NCBI RefSeq assembly: GCF_001027745.1
Contig: NZ_LECU01000006.1
Span: 124,001-188,000, forward strand
From: Pedobacter sp. BMA
GTDB lineage: Bacteria; Bacteroidota; Bacteroidia; Sphingobacteriales; Sphingobacteriaceae
Reading direction: 5' to 3'
Length of the DNA stretch: 64,000 nt
The notes under the pieces: model-generated
The model's input: only the letters and a program-made list of their open reading frames with translations
Told to the model about the DNA's origin: nothing
The model's database searches: none
Position numbers and translations under genes: made by a program
Part shown: positions 6,094-14,585 of the stretch, one piece after another
Layout of the letters: every line of letters starts with the position of its first letter
Position numbering within the stretch: the stretch's first letter is position 1

Positions 6094-8679
6094 CTAAGCC
6101 AGGTTACGGCCAGCATTTACAATACCAAAGACGGTTCTAACGGCTAATTTTTCTAAAGCGTGCTGAACCTTTTCATCATGATCATGCTGCAATTTTTCTA
6201 GTGCGAAATGCTGGATCAAGACCAGTGGCAAAATAATTTTTTCGCGTGTAGCGATAGATTTTTTATCTACAGGGTAGTTGGCCATTAATACAGGCTGACC
6301 TGATAATTTTAACAGCATCTCTTTTGTTAATTCGAATTCATTATGCAACTGAGTCCAAAAGGCACCAAATTCTTTATCGTTGGCTAAATGTGCCGTAATC
6401 ACGAAGTCTGACTTACTCATGCTCATCATACAATTATCGACGATGGTTTTAAGATAATCTGAATCCTCATACACTTTAACCACTTTATCCCAGTTACCCG
6501 CTATCTCCTGATTTTTAAGCGCAGTACCCATTCCATAAAATCCGGGAACATTTTGTTTCAGCATACTCCACGCTGTGACAAAACTAATGGCTCTCAGATC
6601 CTCTAATTTGAGTTCGCCGCCACCATTTCGTTTAACTGGCCTGCTACTGATATTGGCCTGCGAAAGCAATTTCAGCGGAGAAAGTTTTTCCAAGTAACTT
6701 ACAAATAAAGGATGCTCGCGCAAATCGACAAAAGCTTTATAACCATCTTCTGCCATTTCATCTAATAGCGACTTATTTTGAGGATCAAGAAGTACGTTAT
6801 GCTTTTCCTTAAGGCCGGAAGATATCCCAGCATTAATGAGCTGCTCAATGTTAAATTCGGCACTTTCTACAGATCCGTACTGAGAACTAATGGTTTGCCC
6901 CTGAACGGTTAACTGAATATTTTTATTTGCGATTTCCTTGCCCATGGAGGCATAAAAACGGTGCGTTTTCCCTCCTCCGCGTGATGGAGGCCCTCCTCTG
7001 CCATCAAAGAATGCAAGTTGAATATTGTGTTTTTTTGCCACTTCAGAAAGTGAAGTTTTACCGTTAAAAATAGACCAGTTGGCCATGAGGTAACCACCAT
7101 CCTTTGTACTATCCGAATAACCGAGCATAATATCCTGCTTGTTTCCACGCGTAGACAAATGGGCTTTATAGAATGGATTGCTATAAAGTGTCTCCATAAT
7201 CGCTGCAGCGCCCTTCAAATCATTTACAGTTTCAAAAAGTGGCACGAAATCGATTGTAAGGGAATCTTTGCTCCAGCCATTCCAAAGAAAAAGTTCAATC
7301 AGCTGAAGGATGTCGCTTGCCTGCTGACAATTACTGATGATAAATCTGTGGCAGGCTTTTTCACCATTGCGCTTTTGTATTCCCTTAATTTCTTTTATAG
7401 TCTGTATGGTATCCTCAATCAGGGCATCCCCTTCAGTAGCGTAAACTGGTGTTGCTTCCTTAAATGAAATCAGTTTTAGTTTATCGCCTTCTGGTAATTG
7501 GTCATAATCAGCAGGGTATAGAGAAGATATTGGTTTATTCTGTCGACAATAGGCATGAACGCTTCTTAGCACACGGCTATCCTGACGGATATCAAGGGAT
7601 GCAAAGTAATTTCCATAAAGGTCTATCTTGCGGATCAAATCATTCACCAGATCTACGAATAGCCCATCATGTTCTTTGAGTAAAGTATCTTTAATTTTGT
7701 TTAGATTTTCTTTAAGATCATCAGATATATCGGTCAACTCACAGGCCTGATCAAAAGCATTTTTATACAAAACATCATGTAAGTAAGCCAGGTTCTCTTC
7801 CACACCCCTAAAAGTGATTCTTCGCTTTATGACTCTGAAATCACGATAGTAGCAACGGAACAAGATCTGGCGTAGCATTTTTGAAACTTCGAGGGTTGTT
7901 TCAGCATGAATGTTTGGATTTCCATCTCTGTCACCACCTGGCCAGAAGCCCAATTCGAGTATTTTTTTTGTTTCTAAATTATATTCGTCAAGGTTTTGGT
8001 CAATTTCTTCCTGAATATTTGCAGCAGCAAAATAGAAGGTATTTTCCAAAAACCAGGCCAGGTTAAGTGCTTCATCAACTGGTGTGGGAGATTTCTTGTT
8101 AAAAAAAGGCGTTTTACCTAATTGTTGTAGTAAGGAATTCATCGAAGTGATATCATTTTCGCGAATTGCTTTTGTGAGATCAGTAATGATGGCGAGAACG
8201 CTTCCCGGATAGAATTGCGTTGGGTGAGCTGTTAAAACCAGGCGAAGCGAAAGCTCATCGATCAGCTTTTCAATCTTAGCCAGCATTGGCTTGTTGTCGG
8301 CATTTTTTTTCAGGATGAATGCCAGCGTGCTTTGCTCATCTGTTGTGTTCAGCTTAGTAAAAGATGCATCTTCAACTGCATCGAATAGCACTACCTGACG
8401 TTCGATGTACTGTATGAACCGGAAAAGCAAGTCAATAATATCCTTACGTTCCGTATAGCTGGTGAACTTGGCGAAAAACTCTTCAATAATCTGCGCAGGC
8501 TTCTGTCCGTTTGCAATACCATCTTCACAGCTTTTGAAAAATAAAGGGAGTAAGGTTCCTGTATCTTTTATTTTATAAAAAGGGAGCGTTAAAAAAAGAC
8601 TATTAAAAAGTTCAAATTTCGAGATCACCTCGTTGTTGAAAATAGATTCTCGCTGTGTGGTCAAACGGAGTTTAGGCAT
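6094..8679 (-). CDS. ppc: Phosphoenolpyruvate carboxylase
   Basis: This 861-residue anaplerotic enzyme forms oxaloacetate from PEP and bicarbonate to replenish the TCA cycle. Signatures present are LTAHPTQ (catalytic His near 150), GFWPGGDRDGNPN, the substrate-loop YSDSTKDGGY and a glycine-rich loop. That loop reads DGRGGPPSRGGGK, not the usual HGRGG(T/S)(V/I)GRGGGP. The C-terminus ends VNAGRNLA, not RNTG. The length is close to the family norm, so the enzyme is likely active, but allosteric control may differ. It is monocistronic, with a 261-nt upstream gap. Confidence 0.95.
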   Translation of the reverse strand: MPKLRLTTQRESIFNNEVISKFELFNSLFLTLPFYKIKDTGTLLPLFFKSCEDGIANGQKPAQIIEEFFAKFTSYTERKDIIDLLFRFIQYIERQVVLFDAVEDASFTKLNTTDEQSTLAFILKKNADNKPMLAKIEKLIDELSLRLVLTAHPTQFYPGSVLAIITDLTKAIRENDITSMNSLLQQLGKTPFFNKKSPTPVDEALNLAWFLENTFYFAAANIQEEIDQNLDEYNLETKKILELGFWPGGDRDGNPNIHAETTLEVSKMLRQILFRCYYRDFRVIKRRITFRGVEENLAYLHDVLYKNAFDQACELTDISDDLKENLNKIKDTLLKEHDGLFVDLVNDLIRKIDLYGNYFASLDIRQDSRVLRSVHAYCRQNKPISSLYPADYDQLPEGDKLKLISFKEATPVYATEGDALIEDTIQTIKEIKGIQKRNGEKACHRFIISNCQQASDILQLIELFLWNGWSKDSLTIDFVPLFETVNDLKGAAAIMETLYSNPFYKAHLSTRGNKQDIMLGYSDSTKDGGYLMANWSIFNGKTSLSEVAKKHNIQLAFFDGRGGPPSRGGGKTHRFYASMGKEIANKNIQLTVQGQTISSQYGSVESAEFNIEQLINAGISSGLKEKHNVLLDPQNKSLLDEMAEDGYKAFVDLREHPLFVSYLEKLSPLKLLSQANISSRPVKRNGGGELKLEDLRAISFVTAWSMLKQNVPGFYGMGTALKNQEIAGNWDKVVKVYEDSDYLKTIVDNCMMSMSKSDFVITAHLANDKEFGAFWTQLHNEFELTKEMLLKLSGQPVLMANYPVDKKSIATREKIILPLVLIQHFALEKLQHDHDEKVQHALEKLAVRTVFGIVNAGRNLA

Positions 8680-8795
8680 GTTGTAAGCAATAGTTTTGTA
8701 TCATGTAATACTACAAAAAATGCTTAAGGTATTAAAATTCCAGGGCTTACAATTTGGATAATTGTAGAATAAATTTTAATTTTAGAATCTTATTT

Positions 8796-8844
8796 GGCTA
8801 CCTGGTAGCCGGTTAAGAACATTTGCAATGTTTAAGGGCATTGC
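8796..8844. repeat. Two short inverted repeats upstream of ppc
   Basis: GGCTACC-T-GGTAGCC (8796-8810) is a 15-bp palindrome. GCAATG-N8-CATTGC (8825-8844) follows. They lie about 120-165 nt upstream of the ppc start. They could be operator sites or mRNA-leader hairpins; no known regulator motif is recognised. The rest of 8680-8867 shows nothing else. Confidence 0.3.
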
Positions 8845-8867
8845 ATTGATTGTTAATTTTTTGGGTT

Positions 8868-8910
8868 AAAACAGCCGATGTAATAAAATACACCGGCTGT
8901 TTTGTTTTTT
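8868..8910. terminator. Terminator of the efflux operon
   Basis: AAAACAGCCG (8868-8877) pairs with CGGCTGTTTT (8894-8903), a 10-bp stem with a 16-nt loop, flanked by A- and T-runs on both sides. It lies 30 nt beyond the emrB-like stop (8941, minus strand). Confidence 0.72.
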
Positions 8911-8940
8911 ATCATTATTTATGCCAATTCTTTGCAAATA

Positions 8941-10488
8941 TTAATGGGCATCAGTAACAATATTTGCATTCTTCTTAAACTTTTGAAGATATAATAACGG
9001 AATTGAAAACAACATTATTAAACCTGCTACCCAGTAAGCATCGCTATAAGTGAGCAACATGGTTTGTTTAATAACCGAACCTTCTATCGCTTTCATCGCC
9101 ATCAATTTTGCATCAATAAATGAAGCACCTTTAGCCATAAAGCCGTGTGTTAAAACATTTAATTTTTGAACAAATGCTGGATTATATTCATTGATGTTAG
9201 TGAGCAAGCTACTTCTATGGAAGCCGGAACGAATGTGAATCAAGGTGGTTAATGCTGCGATACCAAAAGAACCGCCTAATTGCCTGCTCATGTTGTTCAA
9301 TCCAGACCCCTGACCTATTTCTGGTCCGGATAAATCCTGCATGGCCAATGTTGTTAATGGTACAAACAACAGGGCCATACCAAAACCTCTGATTACTAGT
9401 GGCCAGAAAAAGTCGCCAGTACCGGAAGCCAGGGTAGAATTACTCAGCATCCAGCAGAAAACGAAGAATAAAAACATTCCTCCTGTAGCCATGAATTGTG
9501 CAGGAACACCCTTTTTAAGCATAATTCCGATAAACGGCATCATGGCAATGGTACAGATACCTCCTGCAATAAAGAGCTTACCCGTTTGCAGTGGCGTAAA
9601 GCCTAAGAGATTCTGCGCAAATACCGGGAAAACGAAAACAGAACCGTATAGTCCAAACCCCAGAATAAAGGAAGTAAACATACCAATTGAAAAACTTCTC
9701 TTTTTCATGATCCGGAGGTTCACAATAGGAAACTCTGTTGCGGTTTCTCTCCATATAAAAAGTAATAACCCAAATATAGAAACTACGGCTAATGCAGTAA
9801 TATATGGTGTTGAAAACCAGTCTTCGCTTTCTCCTTTTTCTAGCACAGTTTGCAAGCTACCTACTGCAATTGCCAGCAGGGCAATACCCCACCAATCAAC
9901 AGGCTTTCCTTTTCCATCTTTTGGTGTTTCCCGAATAAACGTATAGGTACAGTAGGCGGCGAGTATTCCGACGGGAATGTTCACATAAAAAATCCATGGC
10001 CAGTCTGCAACCTCCAAAATATAACCGCCAATTGTTGGTCCTACAGTTGGACCCACAACAGCACCCAGGCCAAATAATGCTGTAGCGATACCCACGTCCT
10101 CACGAGGCCAGGTTTCGATAAGAATTGCCTGTGCTGTTGAAATTAATCCTCCACCTGCAACCCCTTGTAAAATCCTAAACAGGATCAGTTCACTCAAAGA
10201 AGTTGCATTACCACATAGAAAGGAAACCAGCGTAAAAACAATGATGGAGGCTAAGAAATAATTTTTACGCCCGAAACGACTTCCTAACCATCCTGACATT
10301 GGCAGGATGATTACATTCGCAACAGCATAACCAGTAGATAACCAGGCGATATCCTCGAGGGTAGCGCCCAGGTTTCCCTGTATCTGAGGGATTGCTACGT
10401 TTACGATCGTTGTATCAATCAGCTCCAGAAGAGAAGCCGTGATTACCGTAAATGTAATGATCCACTTTTTTAAACCTACTTCGGCCAT
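8941..10488 (-). CDS. DHA2-family MFS drug exporter (EmrB-like)
   Basis: This 515-residue inner-membrane proton antiporter has the DHA2/14-TMS length and layout. Motif D1 (LLELIDTTIVNVAIPQIQ) is in TM1. Motif A (GWLGSRFGRKNYF) follows TM2, and motif C (GLGAVVGPTVGPTIGG) is in TM5. It is the last gene of a TetR-TolC-HlyD-MFS operon, 8 nt after the HlyD gene, and should form the inner-membrane part of a tripartite efflux pump. The substrate is unknown; lipophilic toxicants or drugs are usual for EmrAB systems. Confidence 0.93.
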   Translation of the reverse strand: MAEVGLKKWIITFTVITASLLELIDTTIVNVAIPQIQGNLGATLEDIAWLSTGYAVANVIILPMSGWLGSRFGRKNYFLASIIVFTLVSFLCGNATSLSELILFRILQGVAGGGLISTAQAILIETWPREDVGIATALFGLGAVVGPTVGPTIGGYILEVADWPWIFYVNIPVGILAAYCTYTFIRETPKDGKGKPVDWWGIALLAIAVGSLQTVLEKGESEDWFSTPYITALAVVSIFGLLLFIWRETATEFPIVNLRIMKKRSFSIGMFTSFILGFGLYGSVFVFPVFAQNLLGFTPLQTGKLFIAGGICTIAMMPFIGIMLKKGVPAQFMATGGMFLFFVFCWMLSNSTLASGTGDFFWPLVIRGFGMALLFVPLTTLAMQDLSGPEIGQGSGLNNMSRQLGGSFGIAALTTLIHIRSGFHRSSLLTNINEYNPAFVQKLNVLTHGFMAKGASFIDAKLMAMKAIEGSVIKQTMLLTYSDAYWVAGLIMLFSIPLLYLQKFKKNANIVTDAH

Positions 10489-10496
10489 TTTAATTT

Positions 10497-11576
10497 TTAG
10501 TTAGTAGAAACTGAAGCCTTAACGCTCATTCCTGGACGTAATTTTGCTAACAATTCCTTTGATGGATGAATTTTAATTTTAACAGGGATACGTTGAACAA
10601 CTTTTACAAAGTTACCAGTAGCATTATCTGGAGGTAAAAGAGAGCCTTTAGCACCTGTAATTGGTGAGAAGTTATAAACCTCTCCCTCTACCTTTTGATC
10701 AGGATAAGCATCAATTTCTATTTCAACTTTAGAACCTTCCTTAATCTTCTCTAGCTGAGTTTCTTTGAAATTTGCCGTTACATATAAACTTCCATCATTA
10801 ACTACAGAGAATAAAGACTGTCCGGCTTGAACCAACTGTCCTTTTTGAACATTCTTTTTAGAAACCAGTCCTGTTGCAGGAGATTTAATATCAGTATATG
10901 ATAGCTGGAGCTTAGCGAAATCGATATCACTCTGGCGTTGGCTGATCACGTTACTGCTCACTGCTAACTGCGACTGAGTTGTACCAACCTGTTTTACAGC
11001 CGCCGTGTATTGATCTTGTGCCGCCTGATAAGCTGCCTGAGCAACTTGTTTTCCTGCTTCTGCTGCTTCTTTGTTTGCTTTAGACTGATCGAATGCCTGT
11101 TGTGTAATGGAACCGTCTTTAACCAGGTTTGCATAACGATTAAAATCTTTCTGAGCCAGATTCAATTTAACTACAGCCGCCTGAACATTTGCTTTAGCCG
11201 ATTCTACATTTGCTTTAGCTGTGCTGGTATTTGCCTGAGTTGCTACAATCTGAGATTCAGCTACACCTACACCTGCACTGGCCCCTTTTTGACCAGATTG
11301 TGCCTGTTCTAATTTTACTTTATAATCGTTATCGTCAAGTTTAACCAGAACCTGTCCCTCTGTTACGTGTGTATTCTCTTCGAAGTTGATGTCTTTTACA
11401 TAACCGCCAACACGAGCAACTACCGGGCTGATGTCTCCATCAATCTGTGCATCATCTGTATCTACGTGCTTGCTATAATAACTCCACTCGGTGATACCAA
11501 AAACGATACCTATTACTAGTAAAACACCTAAAATGATCGGTACTACTTTACTTTTATTTTTCTTTTCAGTTGTCAT
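10497..11576 (-). CDS. HlyD-family periplasmic adaptor (EmrA-like)
   Basis: This 359-residue membrane-fusion protein has an N-terminal TM anchor at residues 10-30. A biotinyl-lipoyl half motif follows (DDAQIDGDISPVVARVGGYV), then a long Ala/Gln-rich coiled-coil hairpin (about 85-210). The second lipoyl half (LSYTDIKSPATGLVSKKNV) and a beta-barrel domain complete it. The DTDDAQ... start is typical of EmrA. It links the MFS exporter to the TolC-like channel encoded next to it. Spacing is 8 nt on both sides, so it is tightly operonic. Confidence 0.93.
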   Translation of the reverse strand: MTTEKKNKSKVVPIILGVLLVIGIVFGITEWSYYSKHVDTDDAQIDGDISPVVARVGGYVKDINFEENTHVTEGQVLVKLDDNDYKVKLEQAQSGQKGASAGVGVAESQIVATQANTSTAKANVESAKANVQAAVVKLNLAQKDFNRYANLVKDGSITQQAFDQSKANKEAAEAGKQVAQAAYQAAQDQYTAAVKQVGTTQSQLAVSSNVISQRQSDIDFAKLQLSYTDIKSPATGLVSKKNVQKGQLVQAGQSLFSVVNDGSLYVTANFKETQLEKIKEGSKVEIEIDAYPDQKVEGEVYNFSPITGAKGSLLPPDNATGNFVKVVQRIPVKIKIHPSKELLAKLRPGMSVKASVSTN

Positions 11577-11584
11577 TGTTGTAT

Positions 11585-12904
11585 TTATTGCGTTATTTTT
11601 CCTGTTGATTTTAATAATGTATAATAGGCTAAACCTGCATCGGCTTTGGCTATTTCTAAGTTAATTTTGGCTTGATATAATAAAGTTTCAGCATCAATTC
11701 TATCCGTAACCGAGGCTACATTATTTTTGTACTTGGATGCTAATAACTTATCGTTTTCTGTAGCCTGTGAAATTGAGGTTTCTAAAACCTGGATCTTATT
11801 GACCGCTACCTGATAGGTCTGGTAGTTTCTGTTAATATCCGTTTTTACCTGATCAGATAGAATATCTTTCTGCAGGGTAATTTCGCTTTGCTGAATCTTC
11901 GCTTCATTTACCTTGTTTTTATTTGTCCACAGGTTACCAAAATTCCATGAAACAGTAGCTCCAACCGTTACCGGCAACAGGTACTGATTTACTGGCGGAA
12001 CGAAACTTCCACTTGGATTAATGTAATAAAGATTTGCTCCAACACCAACCGTAGGCAGGGTATTTGCTTTTATGCTTTTAACATTGAAGCCAGCAACTTT
12101 ATTTTGTACATCAAGTTGTTTCAGCTCCTGACGATTGGCTAAAGCCATATTAATATATTCATTTAGTGAACCTGCAACTTTTGATTCCGCTGCCGGATCA
12201 ACAATTTTAACGTCAGTATCTTCCGGTAAACCCAATAGAATATCGAGATTATAATTAATTACCTTGCGATTGCTTTCGATATCCAACTGTGTTAAAGTTA
12301 CGTTAGCTTGTTGTAATTGAAATCTGAGTACATCATTTTTAGTGACAATACCTTGTTCAAAAAACCGCTGTGCCTGTTTGATCTGAGCGGCGATAGACTC
12401 CAGATTCTGGGCCACTACTTTTTTGCTTTGTTCGACCTTATACAATGAATAATAAGTACTGATTATAGCATAGGTTATCTCTTCCTTGTTTTTGTCGGCA
12501 TCCAGACGCGCAACATCAGCTAATAATTTAGTAGATGCTTTAGCATATTTTAACTTACCCCCACCATACACGAGTTCCTGTATTGCTGCCGTTCCTACAA
12601 AAGCATCAGCTCTTTTTGGAAGGTTTAATGTACTAGAGCCTTCACCTAAACTAAAAGTATTGGTTGGTATTTCAGCATGGTTGTATAAAAAGCTTGCATT
12701 ACCGGTTGGAAGTACATTATCTTTAACTACTTCCAGCTTCGCCACTGCCTGGTCTATTTTATTTTGCGACAGTTTTAAATTCTTACTATTGGCTATGCCA
12801 AGTTCGATTGCCTGGTTGATATTTAGTTCCTTAATGCCTTGTGCAAATAAAGCAGCAGGTACTAATGATGCCACAAGCATTAATCTTATTGATTTGGGTA
12901 TCAT
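11585..12904 (-). CDS. TolC-family outer-membrane efflux protein
   Basis: This 439-residue protein has a signal peptide (about 1-21, ending AALFAQG) and two OEP repeats with long helices (about 30-220 and 235-435). Conserved NLKLSQNK and NRQELKQLD helix starts are visible. It forms the trimeric outer-membrane duct for the EmrAB-like pump. Its start overlaps the tetR stop (ATGA at 12901-12904), so expression of pump and repressor is coupled. Confidence 0.93.
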   Translation of the reverse strand: MIPKSIRLMLVASLVPAALFAQGIKELNINQAIELGIANSKNLKLSQNKIDQAVAKLEVVKDNVLPTGNASFLYNHAEIPTNTFSLGEGSSTLNLPKRADAFVGTAAIQELVYGGGKLKYAKASTKLLADVARLDADKNKEEITYAIISTYYSLYKVEQSKKVVAQNLESIAAQIKQAQRFFEQGIVTKNDVLRFQLQQANVTLTQLDIESNRKVINYNLDILLGLPEDTDVKIVDPAAESKVAGSLNEYINMALANRQELKQLDVQNKVAGFNVKSIKANTLPTVGVGANLYYINPSGSFVPPVNQYLLPVTVGATVSWNFGNLWTNKNKVNEAKIQQSEITLQKDILSDQVKTDINRNYQTYQVAVNKIQVLETSISQATENDKLLASKYKNNVASVTDRIDAETLLYQAKINLEIAKADAGLAYYTLLKSTGKITQ

Positions 12905-13527
12905 TTTTTTGTTGTTAAATAAACTGTTGTTAAGTCTTTCAGATAGGCTATCGCCCTGTCTTTGATTATTTTATTATCCTTCGGGTCGTTTAAATCGAAA
13001 TTCGAGCACGGCATCACTTTGTTCGGAGAAATCACAATATTGGTAAGTGTGCCCATTATGGTTGCAATAATCATGCGGCCATCGATCTGATTAAAAGTTC
13101 CATTTTCCATTCCCTCATTAATAATCCGATCAATGAGCTGCATATTATGGCTCATGGCATCTTTTATTTTATCGTACATTTCAGGTCGTTGAGTTAGAGA
13201 CAACTCCCTATGCATCATTTTATGAAAAGCTGTGTTGGCAAGAATCCTGTTTGCGTAACCCTCAATTACTTTGTGTAATTTTTCAAGCGAGGTTATTTTA
13301 TCTTCATTAATGATGCGTAATTGAGAAGCAAAGCCAGCAATTCGGTTATTCATAATTTCCACGAATACCCCTTCTTTCGAACCGAAATAATAATTAATCA
13401 TTGCCATATTTGCACCAGATTCTTTTGCGATCTGTCGCGTGGAAGTGCCTTCATATCCTGTTTCACAGAACAGTTTCTCGGCAGCATCGAGTATAGCTTG
13501 TTTTTTATCTATTTTTTCTGTTTTCAT
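12901..13527 (-). CDS. TetR/AcrR-family repressor of the efflux operon
   Basis: This regulator of about 208 residues has an N-terminal helix-turn-helix (AILDAAEKLFCETGYEGTST, then RQIAKESGAN and INYYFGSKEGVF) and a helical ligand-binding domain. An upstream TTG (13545) is open, but it sits inside the -7 box TAATTTTG, so the ATG at 13527 (MKTEK) is chosen. It is first in the operon and very likely autoregulates through the palindrome at 13548-13567, with pump substrates as the expected inducers. Confidence 0.92.
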   Translation of the reverse strand: MKTEKIDKKQAILDAAEKLFCETGYEGTSTRQIAKESGANMAMINYYFGSKEGVFVEIMNNRIAGFASQLRIINEDKITSLEKLHKVIEGYANRILANTAFHKMMHRELSLTQRPEMYDKIKDAMSHNMQLIDRIINEGMENGTFNQIDGRMIIATIMGTLTNIVISPNKVMPCSNFDLNDPKDNKIIKDRAIAYLKDLTTVYLTTKK

Positions 13528-13542
13528 TTCTTTTTGACGGCA

Positions 13543-13575
13543 CAAAATTAATCAAACGATTGATTAAAATCCAAA
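13543..13575 (-). promoter_or_regulatory. Efflux-operon promoter with embedded TetR operator
   Basis: On the minus strand TTTG (13575-13572) and TAATTTTG (13550-13543) form a -33/-7 pair with a 21-nt spacer. A perfect 8-4-8 palindrome, TTAATCAAACGATTGATTAA (13548-13567), fills the spacer and touches the -7 box. Binding there by the adjacent TetR protein would block RNA polymerase. Confidence 0.72.
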
Positions 13576-13702
13576 TATATTATACTATCTTTTACATTAT
13601 CCTGATAAATGATTACAATAAGTGGTGTAGTACTATATTAAATTTCATACACGGCACTCATTTCTAAAATAAATATTAACTTTGGCACCAAATAACAAAA
13701 AC

Positions 13703-13888
13703 ATGAGTGTACAAGAAAACAGCAGCAATAATTTCAATTGGTTATATTATGCTTTGGGTTTATTCTTTGGAGTTCTAACCGGAGCAATCATTACACAAAA
13801 CTATATTTTCGCTTTATTAGGCGGTGTATTTGGCTTACTTTCAGCGGGCTTGTTCTTAAATGCTATTGTAAAAGGCAGAAAATACTAG
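13703..13888 (+). CDS. Small two-TM membrane protein, unknown function
   Basis: This protein of about 61 residues has a polar N-terminus (MSVQENSSNN) followed by two hydrophobic segments (about residues 13-32 and 36-54) and a basic tail GRKY. No family is recognised. The ATG at 13703 is chosen over an upstream TTG (13682), because the latter lies in the TAACTTTG -7 box at 13678-13685. It precedes the DUF2911 gene by 66 nt on the same strand and may be co-transcribed. Confidence 0.65.
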   Translation: MSVQENSSNNFNWLYYALGLFFGVLTGAIITQNYIFALLGGVFGLLSAGLFLNAIVKGRKY

Positions 13889-13954
13889 TCTATTCAGCTA
13901 TCTCCCTGGCAATTAAACATCCCTATTTAAAGCTTGTTAATTAATTTACAGCAA

Positions 13955-14524
13955 ATGAGAAATATCTTCATTGTTGTTTTCGCTCTTATATGCTTCAATG
14001 TTAGTGCTCAGGTAGCAACTAATGCGGACATTAAATTTCCTGCGGCAGATTCAAGTCCAGCAGATATTGTATATTTTCCTTTAAATGTGACTAAGGCGAA
14101 AGCCAATGATTTGGTTGAACCGATCATAAAGGTCATCTATTCCCGCCCGCAAAAAAAGGGGCGTGATATTTTCGGTGTCTTGGAGCAATACGGAAATGTA
14201 TGGCGCTTTGGAGCGAATGAGAATACTGAAATACGTTTTTTCAAAAAGGTGACCATTGGGGGCAAGAGAGTCAAGGCTGGTACCTATAGTTTATTTGCTA
14301 TTCCTAATAAAGATAGCTGGACAATTATTTTGAATTTGCAAACAGATAGATGGGGTGCGTTTACCTATGATTCCAGGAAAGACATTGTTCGTGTGAATGT
14401 TCCGGTAAAAACATTGCCAAAACCCATCGAATACTTTTCTATTACCTTTACAAATGTTGAAAAAGGTGCAACTCTGGTTGCGGCCTGGGACAAAACGCAG
14501 ATAGAATTACCGATTGTATTTTAG
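13955..14524 (+). CDS. DUF2911 domain exported protein
   Basis: This protein of about 189 residues has a clear signal peptide (MRNIFIVVFALICFNVSA) and the DUF2911 domain. Conserved segments are VIYSRPQKKGRDIFG, WRFGANENTEI and the AGTYSLFAIP turn. DUF2911 proteins are abundant in Bacteroidota and have no assigned function. The start was moved to the ATG at 13955, because it begins directly with the signal peptide. A terminator follows within 20 nt. Confidence 0.9.
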   Translation: MRNIFIVVFALICFNVSAQVATNADIKFPAADSSPADIVYFPLNVTKAKANDLVEPIIKVIYSRPQKKGRDIFGVLEQYGNVWRFGANENTEIRFFKKVTIGGKRVKAGTYSLFAIPNKDSWTIILNLQTDRWGAFTYDSRKDIVRVNVPVKTLPKPIEYFSITFTNVEKGATLVAAWDKTQIELPIVF

Positions 14525-14541
14525 GATTTACAAATCATTTA

Positions 14542-14573
14542 AAAAAGGCTTCAGGAATTCTGAAGCCTTTTTG
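14542..14573. terminator. Terminator after the DUF2911 gene
   Basis: AAAAAGGCTTCAG / CTGAAGCCTTTTT with a 5-nt loop lies 18 nt after the plus-strand stop and 14 nt from the convergent phospholipase stop. The near-symmetric A/T flanks suggest it works for both. Confidence 0.85.
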
Positions 14574-14585
14574 CATTTAGAATGT

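Noticed and set aside
9341..9946. 201-residue open frame opposite the MFS exporter
   Set aside because: It is fully inside the EmrB-like gene, with no recognisable domain; its low-complexity composition mirrors the hydrophobic MFS sequence.
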